A stretch of 13,602 bases of DNA from Prevotella sp. GTDB taxonomy: Bacteria; Bacteroidota; Bacteroidia; Bacteroidales; Bacteroidaceae. The stretch lies in the NCBI GenBank assembly GCA_003447235.1, contig DLZV01000037.1, positions 1-13,602 on the forward strand, given 5' to 3'. A program made the position numbers and the translations under genes. The notes beneath the pieces were generated by a model. It worked only from the letters and a program-made list of their open reading frames with translations, did no database searches and was not told the DNA's origin. Positions 5,600 through 13,104 of the stretch are shown here, in pieces; the first letter of the stretch is position 1; each line of letters begins with the position of its first letter.

Positions 5600-7570
5600 T
5601 CAGAGAACGCCATAGTCGCGTCCGTAGCGCAACATCTGTTCCGTATAGCTTTCCGTGTAGTCCAGGGCCACGTCGGTGGGTTGGCCTTCCTCATTTCTTA
5701 CGACCGTCATGCGGGGGTTGATAAATCCCTTGTACGGAGCCAGGTGAAGGCCTGCGTAGCGATCGAGCACTTCCTGATGGAGCGACTCCTCCACCTTGAC
5801 GCCATACTGCTCCACCAGGCGGCGTGCCGCCTCATAGTCGCCCTCACTCTTGATGCGCTGGATCTCAGCGAGTTCGTCAGCGAAGATGTGGCGCAACGCC
5901 TCATAGTCGTTGACTTTCACGACGGTCTTTCCTGCCTCCTTCGTCAGTTCCACGGCGGGCCTGGCGTCCGAGGTTTGCCGTTCCTGCGCCAACTGGAGAG
6001 CCCAGCGGGCGATCAGCGCGCGGTTTCTCATGTGCGCCTCCTCCAACTGCAGTCCGGGTTTGATGCGCACCAACTGCGTCATCAGACCATTGAGCATATA
6101 GGAATAATACTGCGCGTGATGCGCCTCCTGGTTGGGCAGAAGGCCCAGCGCCACGAGCTTCGGATCGGCCAGGAAATAGAGTCCGAACAGGTCGGCGCGC
6201 GCCTCCTCTATGGTGCTGCCATAGTTGCGCAGGGCCTCGGCGCTCACCCCAGGGAGCAAGCGTCCGCTTCCATGTCCGAGACACTCGTGGAGGTCGGTGT
6301 GCAGGTCGTCGCAGCGGTCGCCGTAGGCGTTCACCATCTCGCGAATTGCGTCGTCAGGGATAAACTCCTCGCGGAACCCATTGCCCCGCGCCGCCTCGTC
6401 GTAGGCGTGCGTCAGATTGGTGATTGTCACAGACTTACTGCCATGTTGGGCCCTGATCCAGTCGGCGTTGGGCAAGTTGATGCCGATGGCCGAAGCAGGA
6501 TATTCGTCGCCGCCGAGCATGGCCGCACAGACCGCATTGGCCGAGACCCCCTTTACTTTTGGCTTGCGGAAGCGCGGATCCACGGGCGAGTGGTCCTCAA
6601 ACCATTGTGCGCGGTCCGCAATGGCACGTGTGCGGCGTGTGGCCTCCTCGTCGCGATATTCGACGATTCCCTCCCACGATCCTTTCAGTCCCAGCGGGTC
6701 GCCATAGACCTCGATGAAACCGTTGATGAAGTCGATGCTCCCCTCGTGGTTATCGACCCACGCGATGCTATATCGGTCGAAGTCGCGCAGGTCGCCCGTC
6801 TGATAGTAGTGGACGAGCAGGTCGATGACGCGGCGCTGTCCCTCGCCCTCGGCATACTCCCGGGCTTTCTCCAGCCAATAGACAATCTTTTCTATGGCTG
6901 CGGAATATTTCCCGCCGATTTTCCAAACCTCCTCCTGGAGTTGTCCGTCCCGTTTGACGAGCGTGGTGTTGAGTCCCCATGAGGGCGGCTCTGCCTCGTC
7001 GCCGCGCTGCTGGGCATAATAGTCCTCCGCCTCCTGTTGCGTCACCCCCTGATAGTAGTTGCACGCCGATGTCTGCACCAGGTCCTCGCCGTCGGCGATG
7101 TTGACGCGCTTCGGCAGCACCTGCGGGTCGAAGAGTACGGGGCAGATCGCGTCGAGCAGTTCGCCGGCTGTCTGTCCTGGTGCCAAGGGAAGTGCCTCGG
7201 GGTCGATCGCAAGGACCTCGTGGCGGAGGAAGTCCTCGGAGAACGTGGGCACAAACTTCTCGCAGCCATAGTGGTGATGGATGCCGCTGGCGAACCACAC
7301 CTGCTTCAGATAGGTCTCGAAACCGAGGAAGTCCTTCGTCGTGCGGTCTCCTTCGTAGTGGCGCAACACCGCCTCCAACGTCTTGCGGATGAGGAGGTTG
7401 TAGCGTCCGAACTGGTCAAAGGTGATGTCGCGTCCGTAGAGCGTGGCCTCGGAGAGACAGTAGATATAGAGTTTTTGCTGGAGCGTGAGTGTCTCAAAAC
7501 CCAGGAGCGGGTAGCGGAGCATCTCGATGTCGGCAAATCGCTCGTCGTTATAGATGAACTTTTCTGTCAT
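5600..7570 (-). CDS. dipeptidyl peptidase III (peptidase family M49), cytosolic
   Basis: This 656-residue zinc metallopeptidase removes dipeptides from the N-termini of short peptides. The M49 signature is complete: HECLGH at 428-433 (the HExxGH motif, zinc ligands His428 and His433, catalytic Glu429) and EEARAD at 455-460 (third zinc ligand Glu456). The 28-residue spacing from the first His to the ligand Glu matches the Bacteroides enzyme. N-terminal lobe sequences such as FWFASGIHHHYG-like VWFASGIHHHYG are typical of the bacterial group. No signal peptide or lipobox is visible at MTEKFIYNDERF, so it should act in the cytoplasm. It is the last gene of the panB-MFS-DPP III operon, starting 2 bases after the MFS stop (TAATCATG). 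In Bacteroidales such genes are sometimes mislabelled dihydrofolate reductase. There is no such domain here. Confidence 0.95.
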   Translation of the reverse strand: MTEKFIYNDERFADIEMLRYPLLGFETLTLQQKLYIYCLSEATLYGRDITFDQFGRYNLLIRKTLEAVLRHYEGDRTTKDFLGFETYLKQVWFASGIHHHYGCEKFVPTFSEDFLRHEVLAIDPEALPLAPGQTAGELLDAICPVLFDPQVLPKRVNIADGEDLVQTSACNYYQGVTQQEAEDYYAQQRGDEAEPPSWGLNTTLVKRDGQLQEEVWKIGGKYSAAIEKIVYWLEKAREYAEGEGQRRVIDLLVHYYQTGDLRDFDRYSIAWVDNHEGSIDFINGFIEVYGDPLGLKGSWEGIVEYRDEEATRRTRAIADRAQWFEDHSPVDPRFRKPKVKGVSANAVCAAMLGGDEYPASAIGINLPNADWIRAQHGSKSVTITNLTHAYDEAARGNGFREEFIPDDAIREMVNAYGDRCDDLHTDLHECLGHGSGRLLPGVSAEALRNYGSTIEEARADLFGLYFLADPKLVALGLLPNQEAHHAQYYSYMLNGLMTQLVRIKPGLQLEEAHMRNRALIARWALQLAQERQTSDARPAVELTKEAGKTVVKVNDYEALRHIFADELAEIQRIKSEGDYEAARRLVEQYGVKVEESLHQEVLDRYAGLHLAPYKGFINPRMTVVRNEEGQPTDVALDYTESYTEQMLRYGRDYGVL

Positions 7571-7572
7571 GA

Positions 7573-8748
7573 TTATCTGTTTTTATAGGTGACATACCAT
7601 CCGTGGATGAGGAAATGATAGACCAGCAGCGCCACGCCGATGAGTACGATCGAGCAGACGACGACCGAGTGGAGATCTCTGTGGAGCAGGCCAAATCCCG
7701 CGTACAGGCCCAGCCAAAGGCCCAGTTCCCACGAGAGGAAGAAGGAGCTCTGCACCGTGCCACGTTGGCAGTGTTGCGAGAGTTTGATGAAGAAGAGCAG
7801 AAAGCGGCTGCCCAGCAGTCCGAAGGCGAATCCCGCCATCACGGCCACATAGGGCGAGACCCAGTCGAAGTTGCGCGTCAGCAGCATCAGGAAGCCCACG
7901 AAGAGGACGATCAGTCCCGTGATGGCCTCGCTCTCCAGTTCGGCATTGGCGAAAACGTATTTCTCCGCCAGCAGGGCCAGCAGAAATCCCGGCAGCATCA
8001 GCGCGTAGAAGGTGAGGCTCAGGGGCAAGGAGAGGAGCAGTCCGAAGGTGGCCGTGATCAGGATGGTGTTGACGACGAGCGGCGTGCTCTTCGGCAGAAA
8101 GAAACGGTCGAGGCTCCAGGGCCTCACCACCTCGTTGGGCGCGCGAAAAGGGAAGGGAATCACGTACATCAGGATGACCGAGAGCAGGGCGCAGCCTGCG
8201 GAGGCCAGCGGCAGGATGGAAACCCCGAAGGCCTGGCTGATGATCATCGCCGCGAGCGGACCCAAGGCCAGCGAGCAGCGGCCCGTCCAGGAGAGCACAT
8301 GGCTCGCCTCCGTGCGGTAGAGCGACTCGCAGGTGTCGAGCACGAGCGTGCTATAGACCACCATTTCGGTCAGTCCGTAGCAGAAGCCCTGGAGGACGCG
8401 CACGGCCAGCGTGCCGGAGAATCCGATGTGGAAGACCTTCTGTACGTCCGCCTCGTAGAGAATGGCCGAGAAGACCACCAGGAGGAGGATGGAGAGCAGA
8501 CAGACCTTGTTGCGGCGAAAGCGCTCGATGAAGTAGGAGACGTAGGGGCCAGGGATCACGATGCCCAGTCCAAAGGCCAGCATGACCAGTCCCACGTCCC
8601 TGAGCGTGTAGCCGTCAGCCTGCATCTGCGCGGGGATATAGGGCAGAAGCATGAAGACGGAGACGCCCAGCAGCAGGTTGGCGAGAACCAGCATCCAGAA
8701 GTGGCGGCTCCAGATGCGTATGTGTATCGGTGTGTTCTGTGTGTCCAT
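7573..8748 (-). CDS. major facilitator superfamily transporter
   Basis: This 391-residue protein has twelve predicted membrane helices, beginning with WMLVLANLLLGVSVFML and ending with VLIGVALLVYHFLIHGW. A loop between helices 2 and 3 (SYFIERFRRNKV) is a degenerate version of the MFS motif A (GxxxDRxGRR). The pattern of helices 4-5 (RVLQGFCYGLTEMVVYSTLV) fits the MFS core. The substrate cannot be deduced. Its place in one transcript with panB and dipeptidyl peptidase III hints at uptake or efflux of a small metabolite or peptide, but no sequence feature proves this. It starts 9 bases after the panB stop. Confidence 0.85.
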   Translation of the reverse strand: MDTQNTPIHIRIWSRHFWMLVLANLLLGVSVFMLLPYIPAQMQADGYTLRDVGLVMLAFGLGIVIPGPYVSYFIERFRRNKVCLLSILLLVVFSAILYEADVQKVFHIGFSGTLAVRVLQGFCYGLTEMVVYSTLVLDTCESLYRTEASHVLSWTGRCSLALGPLAAMIISQAFGVSILPLASAGCALLSVILMYVIPFPFRAPNEVVRPWSLDRFFLPKSTPLVVNTILITATFGLLLSLPLSLTFYALMLPGFLLALLAEKYVFANAELESEAITGLIVLFVGFLMLLTRNFDWVSPYVAVMAGFAFGLLGSRFLLFFIKLSQHCQRGTVQSSFFLSWELGLWLGLYAGFGLLHRDLHSVVVCSIVLIGVALLVYHFLIHGWYVTYKNR

Positions 8749-8757
8749 AAGGGAATA

Positions 8758-9576
8758 TCAATAGCTTTCACTTTCGTTGGGAAACTCGTCGCCCTTGACG
8801 GCCTCGCAGTAGGCCCTTACGCCGCGGCGCAGTTCCTCGCCCATGGCGGCAAACTCGCGGAGAAACTTCGGTTCGAAACCTTGTGTCAGGCCCATGGCGT
8901 CGGCATAGACCAAGACCTGGCCGTCGCAGTGGCTGCCAGCGCCAATGCCGATGGTCGGCACGCTGAGCAGATCCGTCACCTGCTGGGCCACCGAGGCCGG
9001 TATCTTCTCCAGTACCACGGCGAAGCAGCCCGCCTTCTCCAGCGCCTGGGCGTCGGCGATGAGCTTCGTGGCCTCCACCTCGCTGCGTGCGCGCACACCG
9101 TAGCCTCCAAACTTATGGATGCTCTGCGGGGTGAGCCCGAGGTGGCCCACGACAGGGATTCCCGCGTTGACGATACGCTCGATGGTGGGCGCGACTTCCT
9201 CGCCGCCTTCGAGTTTCACGGCATCGACGCCCGTCTCACGGATCAGCCTGACGGCGTTGCGCACGCCTTCCTCCGGCGAGACCTGATACGTGCCAAATGG
9301 CATGTCGCAGACCACCAGCGCCCGTTGGCAACCTCTTGCCACGCCGCGCGCATAGACGATCATCTCGTCCAGGGTGATGGGGAGGGTGGAGTCGTTGCCC
9401 AGCATCACGTTGGAGGCCGAGTCGCCGACCAGAATGCTGTCAACGCCCGCCTCGTCTATCAGTCGCGCCGTCGTGTAGTCGTAGGCCGTGAGCATGGCTA
9501 TCTTGTTGCCGTCGCGCTTCATCTCTACGAACGTCTTGACGGTAACTTTTTTCTTTTCTGTTGTGAGATATCCCAT
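8758..9576 (-). CDS. panB: 3-methyl-2-oxobutanoate hydroxymethyltransferase (ketopantoate synthase)
   Basis: PanB transfers a hydroxymethyl group from 5,10-methylenetetrahydrofolate to alpha-ketoisovalerate, giving ketopantoate, the first step of pantothenate and coenzyme A synthesis, in the cytosol. The 272-residue chain matches E. coli PanB throughout: metal ligand Asp52 in ILVGDS, second ligand Asp91 in CDMPF, KLEGG at 121-125, GHLGLTPQS at 144-152, catalytic Glu190 in LEKIP, and GIGAG further on. An upstream ATG at 9609 would add 11 residues, but the promoter's -7 box overlaps it, so I chose MGYLTTEKKK at 9576. No panC or panD is present in the window. It is the first gene of the operon with the MFS transporter and dipeptidyl peptidase III. 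Confidence 0.96.
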   Translation of the reverse strand: MGYLTTEKKKVTVKTFVEMKRDGNKIAMLTAYDYTTARLIDEAGVDSILVGDSASNVMLGNDSTLPITLDEMIVYARGVARGCQRALVVCDMPFGTYQVSPEEGVRNAVRLIRETGVDAVKLEGGEEVAPTIERIVNAGIPVVGHLGLTPQSIHKFGGYGVRARSEVEATKLIADAQALEKAGCFAVVLEKIPASVAQQVTDLLSVPTIGIGAGSHCDGQVLVYADAMGLTQGFEPKFLREFAAMGEELRRGVRAYCEAVKGDEFPNESESY

Positions 9577-9606
9577 TTCTATTAGATGTGATTCTAATTG
9601 CAAGTG

Positions 9607-9614
9607 CAAAGGTA
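9607..9614 (-). promoter_or_regulatory. -7 box of the panB operon promoter
   Basis: The minus strand reads TACCTTTGCA, a perfect TAnnTTTG box. The -33 region holds only T-rich sequence (TTCTTT), not a clean TTTG. Transcription would start near 9600, leaving a leader of about 25 nt before the chosen panB ATG. This decides against the longer panB start. Confidence 0.65.
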
Positions 9615-9657
9615 CAAGATTTCACAGACATAGGGAAAGAAAAAGCGGACAAAATGG

Positions 9658-9691
9658 GGTCCTACGCGCAATGCGCGCAATCCATAGGACC
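9658..9691. other. hairpin between panB promoter and transporter terminator
   Basis: GGTCCTA (9658-9664) pairs with TAGGACC (9685-9691), and inside it CGCGC (9665-9669) pairs with GCGCG (9673-9677). It lies between the transporter's terminator and the panB promoter. It could be a second terminator or an upstream element. No function can be assigned. Confidence 0.4.
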
Positions 9692-9700
9692 TTTCCACAG

Positions 9701-9740
9701 AAAAAAAAACGATGGGGGACGGAACGCATTCCATCCCCCA
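9701..9740 (-). terminator. intrinsic terminator of the YidE/AspT-type transporter gene
   Basis: On the minus strand, TGGGGGA and TCCCCCA plus inner GGAA/TTCC form an 11-bp stem with one mismatch and a 4-base loop (9713-9740). It is followed by ATCG and nine T residues (9701-9709 as A on the plus strand). It lies about 40 bases after the transporter stop codon and upstream of the panB promoter, insulating the two units. Confidence 0.88.
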
Positions 9741-9777
9741 CCAAGGAGTTATGACCGTGTTGATCAGTTCGTCTTTT

Positions 9778-11475
9778 CTACGCTCCGCAGAAGAATAGGA
9801 CGACCACCTGGGCCGCCAGGATGCGGAGGAACATCGACAACGGATAGACCGTGGAATAGCCGATGGCGGAAGCCTCACCCTGGCAGACGCTGTTGGCGTA
9901 GGCCAGTGCGGGAGGATCGGTGTAAGTACCTGCTATCATGCCCATTACGGTGAAGAAGTTGAACTTGAACTTCAGGCGGGCAATCGTTCCTACGATCAAG
10001 ATCGGGATGATCGTGATCAGGAATCCGCAGAGCACATATTTCAGTCCGTCTCCGGCCACCACCGTCTCCCAGAATCCTGCTCCGGCCTTGATGCCGACGG
10101 AGGCAAGGAAGAGTGCGAGACCAAACTCACGCAGCATGAGGTTGGCCGAAGTCGTCATATAGGTGATAAGGTGGAAGCGTGTGCCCCAGCGGCCGATGAG
10201 GATGGCGATGATCAGCGGACCACCGGCGAGACCCAGTTTCAAGGGGACGGGCATGCCCGGGATGGCCACGGGCAGGCTACCGAAGATCAGACCCACCATG
10301 ATACCGATGAAGATCGTGCCGAGGTTGGGGGCGTTGAGCTTGCGCTCGGAGTTGCCCATCATTTCGGCCACGCGGTTGACGTTGTCTCTCGGACCGACCA
10401 CGTTGATGCGGTCGCCGACGTGGAAGTGGTGGTTGCGGCTGGCAAAGAGGTCCATGCCCAGGCGCGAGATACGCGTGACGTTGACGCCATAGACACTGGA
10501 GAAGTGCATCTTGCCCAGCGTCTTGCCGTTCATGTCGGGATTGGTCACGATGATGCGCTTGCTGATGAGCGGCTGCTTCTCGTCGTCGCTGTCCATCCAC
10601 TCGCCGTCGATCTCCGTACCGATGAAGGCCTTGATGGCCTCGGCGTCGGTCTGCGCGCAGACGATCAGCACCTCGTCGCCGAGCTCAAAGACGGTGTCGC
10701 GGTTGGGGACGCACATCTTGCCATCGTGGACCATGCGCGAGGCCACGATGTCGCGGTTGAGAAACCCGCTGATCTCCTTCAGGTTGCGTCCACAGATATG
10801 GGCGTTCTGCACGCGGAGGTACATCTTGTAGGGCATCTCGGCGGGGTTGCCCTTCTCGGCAGCGGTCAGCTTGGCGTTCTCCTCGTCGAAGTTGCTACGC
10901 GTCAGCACCTTGATGAGCAGCGTCGTGCCGATGATGCCGAGCACACCGAGCGGATAGGCACAGGCGTAGCCGTTGGCGATGGAGGGCGGGGTGCCGTTGG
11001 TGAAAACGGACTGCAGGGCCTCGTTGGCGGCACCAAGTCCCGGCGTGTTGGTCACGGCTCCGTAGAGCGTACCGACCATCATCGGCAGGTTGTTGGGGTC
11101 TTTGGTGTCGAAGAAAATGTAGTAGCAAGCAAACATCACCAGTACGTTGAGCACCACGGTGATGGTGGAGAGCATGTTGAGCTTGATACCACCTTTGCCG
11201 AAACTCTCGAAGAATCCTGGTCCGACCTGCAAACCAATCATAAAGACGAAGAGGATCAGACCAAAGTCTTGCAGGAAAGTCAGCACGGGCACCGGGCCTG
11301 TGAATCCGACGTGACCTGCGAGGATGCCCACGAAGAGCACGAAGGTGACTCCCAAGGAGACGCCGCCTATCTTGATCTTGCCAAGATAGACTCCCACGGC
11401 AATGACAACAGCGTAGAGCAAAGCAATGTGCGCCACACTGTCAGGAGTCGTAAATAGTTTTACTAACCAGTCCAT
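9778..11475 (-). CDS. YidE/AspT-family (AAE) putative transporter with two RCK_C domains
   Basis: This 565-residue inner-membrane protein has the layout of the aspartate:alanine exchanger family (TC 2.A.81) and E. coli YidE. About five helices (12-190) precede two cytosolic RCK_C/TrkA_C domains (about 220-287 and 305-376), then further helices (386-565). The inverted-repeat halves carry the family signatures TNTPGLGAA (142-150) and GTYTDPPALAYAN (516-528). RCK_C domains usually sense a small ligand, so gating by a metabolite or ion is likely. The substrate of YidE-type members is unknown, and aspartate/alanine exchange should not be assumed. It appears to be a single-gene transcript with its own -7 box (11524-11531) and a strong terminator. 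The start ATG follows A-rich sequence. Confidence 0.9.
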   Translation of the reverse strand: MDWLVKLFTTPDSVAHIALLYAVVIAVGVYLGKIKIGGVSLGVTFVLFVGILAGHVGFTGPVPVLTFLQDFGLILFVFMIGLQVGPGFFESFGKGGIKLNMLSTITVVLNVLVMFACYYIFFDTKDPNNLPMMVGTLYGAVTNTPGLGAANEALQSVFTNGTPPSIANGYACAYPLGVLGIIGTTLLIKVLTRSNFDEENAKLTAAEKGNPAEMPYKMYLRVQNAHICGRNLKEISGFLNRDIVASRMVHDGKMCVPNRDTVFELGDEVLIVCAQTDAEAIKAFIGTEIDGEWMDSDDEKQPLISKRIIVTNPDMNGKTLGKMHFSSVYGVNVTRISRLGMDLFASRNHHFHVGDRINVVGPRDNVNRVAEMMGNSERKLNAPNLGTIFIGIMVGLIFGSLPVAIPGMPVPLKLGLAGGPLIIAILIGRWGTRFHLITYMTTSANLMLREFGLALFLASVGIKAGAGFWETVVAGDGLKYVLCGFLITIIPILIVGTIARLKFKFNFFTVMGMIAGTYTDPPALAYANSVCQGEASAIGYSTVYPLSMFLRILAAQVVVLFFCGA

Positions 11476-11523
11476 TTCTGTTTTTTAATTCTCTGATTTT
11501 GATAAATTAATGTTTTGCGGGTG

Positions 11524-11531
11524 CAAAGTTA
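11524..11531 (-). promoter_or_regulatory. -7 box for the YidE/AspT-type transporter
   Basis: The minus strand reads TAACTTTGCA, matching TAnnTTTG. No -33 TTTG is seen at normal spacing. The predicted leader is about 40 nt. A minus-strand reading frame in this area would run through this box and is not considered real. Confidence 0.6.
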
Positions 11532-11645
11532 CAAAAAAAAGCCGACTTACTTACTGTTTTTTCGGAAATAATGCGTCCGCCCTCTTCTTTGCTCGTTTTT
11601 ACCGCGGTGACAACCCTCGTCCCGCTTCCCCGTTTACTTGCAAAA

Positions 11646-11860
11646 TCAACGAAATCCCCCTCGCTTAGCTTTGAAAGGCAAAGAAAGGGTAGGGGATAAC
11701 TTGTGAAAGTCACCAATAGGTATCCAGCAACGCTTCGCCAGGACCGCGGATGCGGTCTCCCGGAGGAGCTGGTCAAGCGGGAGGTTGTCCATCATCGAAG
11801 CGAACCATTCGCGCCCCGTGTTGGCGTCAGGGACAAAGATGTCGGTTCCGACTGCGAAAG
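11646..11860 (-). pseudogene. possible gene relic, unrecognised
   Basis: The minus-strand frame ending at TGA (complement of 11646-11648) is open past 11860. In its middle it reads like protein with G/C-rich third positions as in neighbouring genes (VGTDIFVPDANTGREWF, MMDNLPLDQLLRETASAV). It lacks a promoter, a ribosome site and a convincing start: the only ATG pair is mid-frame at 11790-11795. I do not recognise a family. It could be a decayed gene end or chance. Confidence 0.25.
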
Positions 11861-11883
11861 TCCGAAAAAGGGAAGTGGGAAGG

Positions 11884-11930
11884 TGAAAACGTAATAATGT
11901 AATAATGTAATGTTGTAAGGTTGTAAGGAC
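11884..11930 (+). repeat. octamer-array repeat, copy 1
   Basis: TGAAAAC is followed by octamers GTAATAAT twice, GTAATGTT, GTAAGGTT and a partial GTAAGGAC. The same sequence, inverted, is at 12685-12724, so the two copies flank about 750 bp. Further copies lie at 12831-12868 and, inverted, 12883-12920. Confidence 0.85.
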
Positions 11931-12087
11931 AGGCTAACACCATTTCTGAAAGGATACGATTACGAACTTTTGGCTACGAAGACCATATATGCCAATCCAC
12001 CAGCAGATGGATCAAGCTATGACTATACTCTTGTATTTTGTCATACTTCTTTACTATTGAAACAGAATCCTATTGGAGAGATAAATA

Positions 12088-12143
12088 TTTTTATCGTTTA
12101 TAGACGACAAAAATACATCTTTTTCATCGTGTATAGACGACAA
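12088..12143 (+). repeat. two direct copies of a 23-24-bp motif
   Basis: TTTTTATCGTTTATAGACG and onward (12088-12110) recurs as TTTTTCATCGTGTATAGACG and onward (12120-12143), with a 9-bp spacer and a 33-bp period over the last 18 bp. In one plus frame it gives a duplicated FIVYRRQ peptide, but no real gene is evident. With only two copies and this spacing it is not a CRISPR array. Confidence 0.6.
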
Positions 12144-12684
12144 GATGGCAACGCTATCTGCTCAAGAGAGAGGTTTGCAAGCACAAAAACACCTACAAAA
12201 GACGGCAAATATCGCCGTTGGGCGTGAGAAAACCTGTATTTTTTGTGGAGGTCAGACCCTTCGAGACTACTTCTGGATATACGGGTTGTTCCCAACGAAA
12301 TAGTTATGTATCAGTTAGTTATGCTTCGTTTGTTTGGTTTATACCTTGTTGAGGACATGGGCTCCTAGGGCGCTAAAAACGAGGGGTTATCCTTGATTTT
12401 GCGGTTCAAATGGCTGTCGCAGGGCATATTTTGGCTTGTCGATGGAGTCAAATGCCCCCACAAAGTTAAGCATTTACTTCGGACAGTCTTTGCTCCCCCT
12501 TGTTTTTTTTTGAGTTGGAACAGAGCGGGAGAAGGGATTTACTTGATTTGTTAACGAAAGCAAAATGTAAGGAGCAAGCGTAGGACGAAGATACCTGCGA
12601 CACTCTTTAGTAGGCGTTAAGCAGTTGACGCTTAACGGTTTATGCACGATATTTGAACTAACAGACAACTTGTTTGGTTCCATT

Positions 12685-12724
12685 GGACCTTACATCATTA
12701 CATTATTACATTATTACGTTTTCA
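12685..12724 (-). repeat. octamer-array repeat, copy 2 (inverted)
   Basis: On the minus strand it reads TGAAAAC, GTAATAAT twice, GTAATGAT and GTAAGGTC. It is the inverted partner of 11884-11930 and differs in one octamer variant and in the length of the tail. Confidence 0.85.
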
Positions 12725-12760
12725 TATTCTGAACCAGGGGAAAAGTGGGGTAAAAATAGT

Positions 12761-12810
12761 TCAAAGAAATAGTATATATAATATTAATATTATATATACT
12801 ATTTCTTTGA
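12761..12810. repeat. 50-bp perfect palindrome without loop
   Basis: TCAAAGAAATAGTATATATA (12761-12780) and onward to the centre between 12785 and 12786 is followed by its exact reverse complement. The flanks GGGG (12747-12750) and CCCC (12811-12814) could extend the stem past a 10-base bulge on the left. It is almost all A/T apart from the ends. It could act as a bidirectional terminator, a cruciform or the remnant of an inverted duplication. Confidence 0.9.
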
Positions 12811-12830
12811 CCCCAACCACGCATCCATTT

Positions 12831-12920
12831 TGAAAACGTAATAATGTAATGTTGTAATGTTGTAAGGTAGGTCGTCATGTCCACCTTACATCATTACAAC
12901 ATTACATTATTACGTTTTCA
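12831..12920. repeat. long hairpin made of octamer-array copies 3 and 4
   Basis: The arms 12831-12868 and 12883-12920 are 38 bases each and complementary with one mismatch, around a 14-base loop. Each arm is TGAAAAC plus four GTAAnnnn octamers (for example GTAATAAT, GTAATGTT, GTAATGTT, GTAAGGTA), the same family as 11884-11930 and 12685-12724. Any transcript crossing it would form a very stable stem. Confidence 0.9.
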
Positions 12921-12995
12921 TTTTTCCACTTCACCTTCTATTTTCTCAAAATGCGATTTATCTGTAAAGGATATTCGGAGCAATAGTCAGCGGTT

Positions 12996-13014
12996 CACAT
13001 AGCTTTGCTATGTG
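12996..13014. other. short perfect hairpin upstream of the HU promoter
   Basis: CACATAGC and GCTATGTG form an 8-bp stem with a TTT loop, followed by CCGTTTC. It may terminate transcription entering from the left before the HU promoter, though the T run is weak. Confidence 0.4.
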
Positions 13015-13061
13015 CCGTTTCTTGCAAGACGAAAAAAAGTTGGAAAATATTTGTGATTTTA

Positions 13062-13093
13062 TTTGGAGGCATGAAAAAAAGTCCGTACCTTTG
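13062..13093 (+). promoter_or_regulatory. Bacteroidetes -33/-7 promoter of the HU-like gene
   Basis: TTTG (13062-13065) and TACCTTTG (13086-13093, continuing GCA) are separated by 20 bases, an ideal match to the Bacteroidetes primary sigma factor consensus. Transcription should start near 13100, giving a leader of about 147 nt before the HU-like start codon. Confidence 0.85.
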
Positions 13094-13104
13094 CAGCGCA
13101 AACT

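Larger units (their letters stand above)
11532..13061. other. 1.5-kb repeat-rich region without a recognisable gene
   Basis: Between the transporter and HU promoters no reading frame looks like a known protein. The part at 11646-11860 is G+C-rich and may hold a gene relic on the minus strand. From 11930 to 12680 the DNA is A+T-rich and only short frames occur, among them 72 open codons without ATG at 12137-12352. Hairpins lie at 11743-11756 (ACCGC/GCGGT), 12615-12637 (CGTTAAGC/GCTTAACG) and 12996-13014 (CACATAGC/GCTATGTG). Four copies of an octamer-array repeat, a 50-bp palindrome and a duplicated 23-bp motif are listed separately. No tRNA, rRNA or CRISPR array was found. Confidence 0.6.

Noticed and set aside
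7603..9585. Plus-strand frame of 660 codons opposite the MFS and panB genes
   Set aside because: It spans two real minus-strand genes. Its composition is low-complexity His/Gln/Arg-rich, as expected for an antisense shadow.
9577..9609. Upstream ATG giving panB 11 extra residues
   Set aside because: The -7 box TACCTTTG at 9607-9614 overlaps it, so it would not be transcribed. PanB homologues start near MGYLTTEKK.
10171..11457. Plus-strand frame of 428 codons opposite the YidE/AspT-type transporter
   Set aside because: It is an antisense shadow rich in His and Asp with no family motif. The transporter on the other strand is unambiguous.
11970..12227. Plus-strand frame of 85 codons (MATKTIYANPPADGSSYDY)
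   Set aside because: It has no promoter or ribosome site, contains the duplicated 23-bp motif and shows no family resemblance. I judged it to be chance.
12461..12468. Minus-strand TAACTTTG resembling a -7 box
   Set aside because: There is no -33 element and no gene or RNA-like structure downstream, so it is too weak to list.
12474..12683. Minus-strand frame of 69 codons (MEPNKLSVSSNIVHK)
   Set aside because: It has no ribosome site or recognisable domain, and a hairpin (12615-12637) lies within it.
12831..12920. Possible CRISPR array
   Set aside because: The copies are inverted and made of internal octamers, with no regular spacers and no cas genes.
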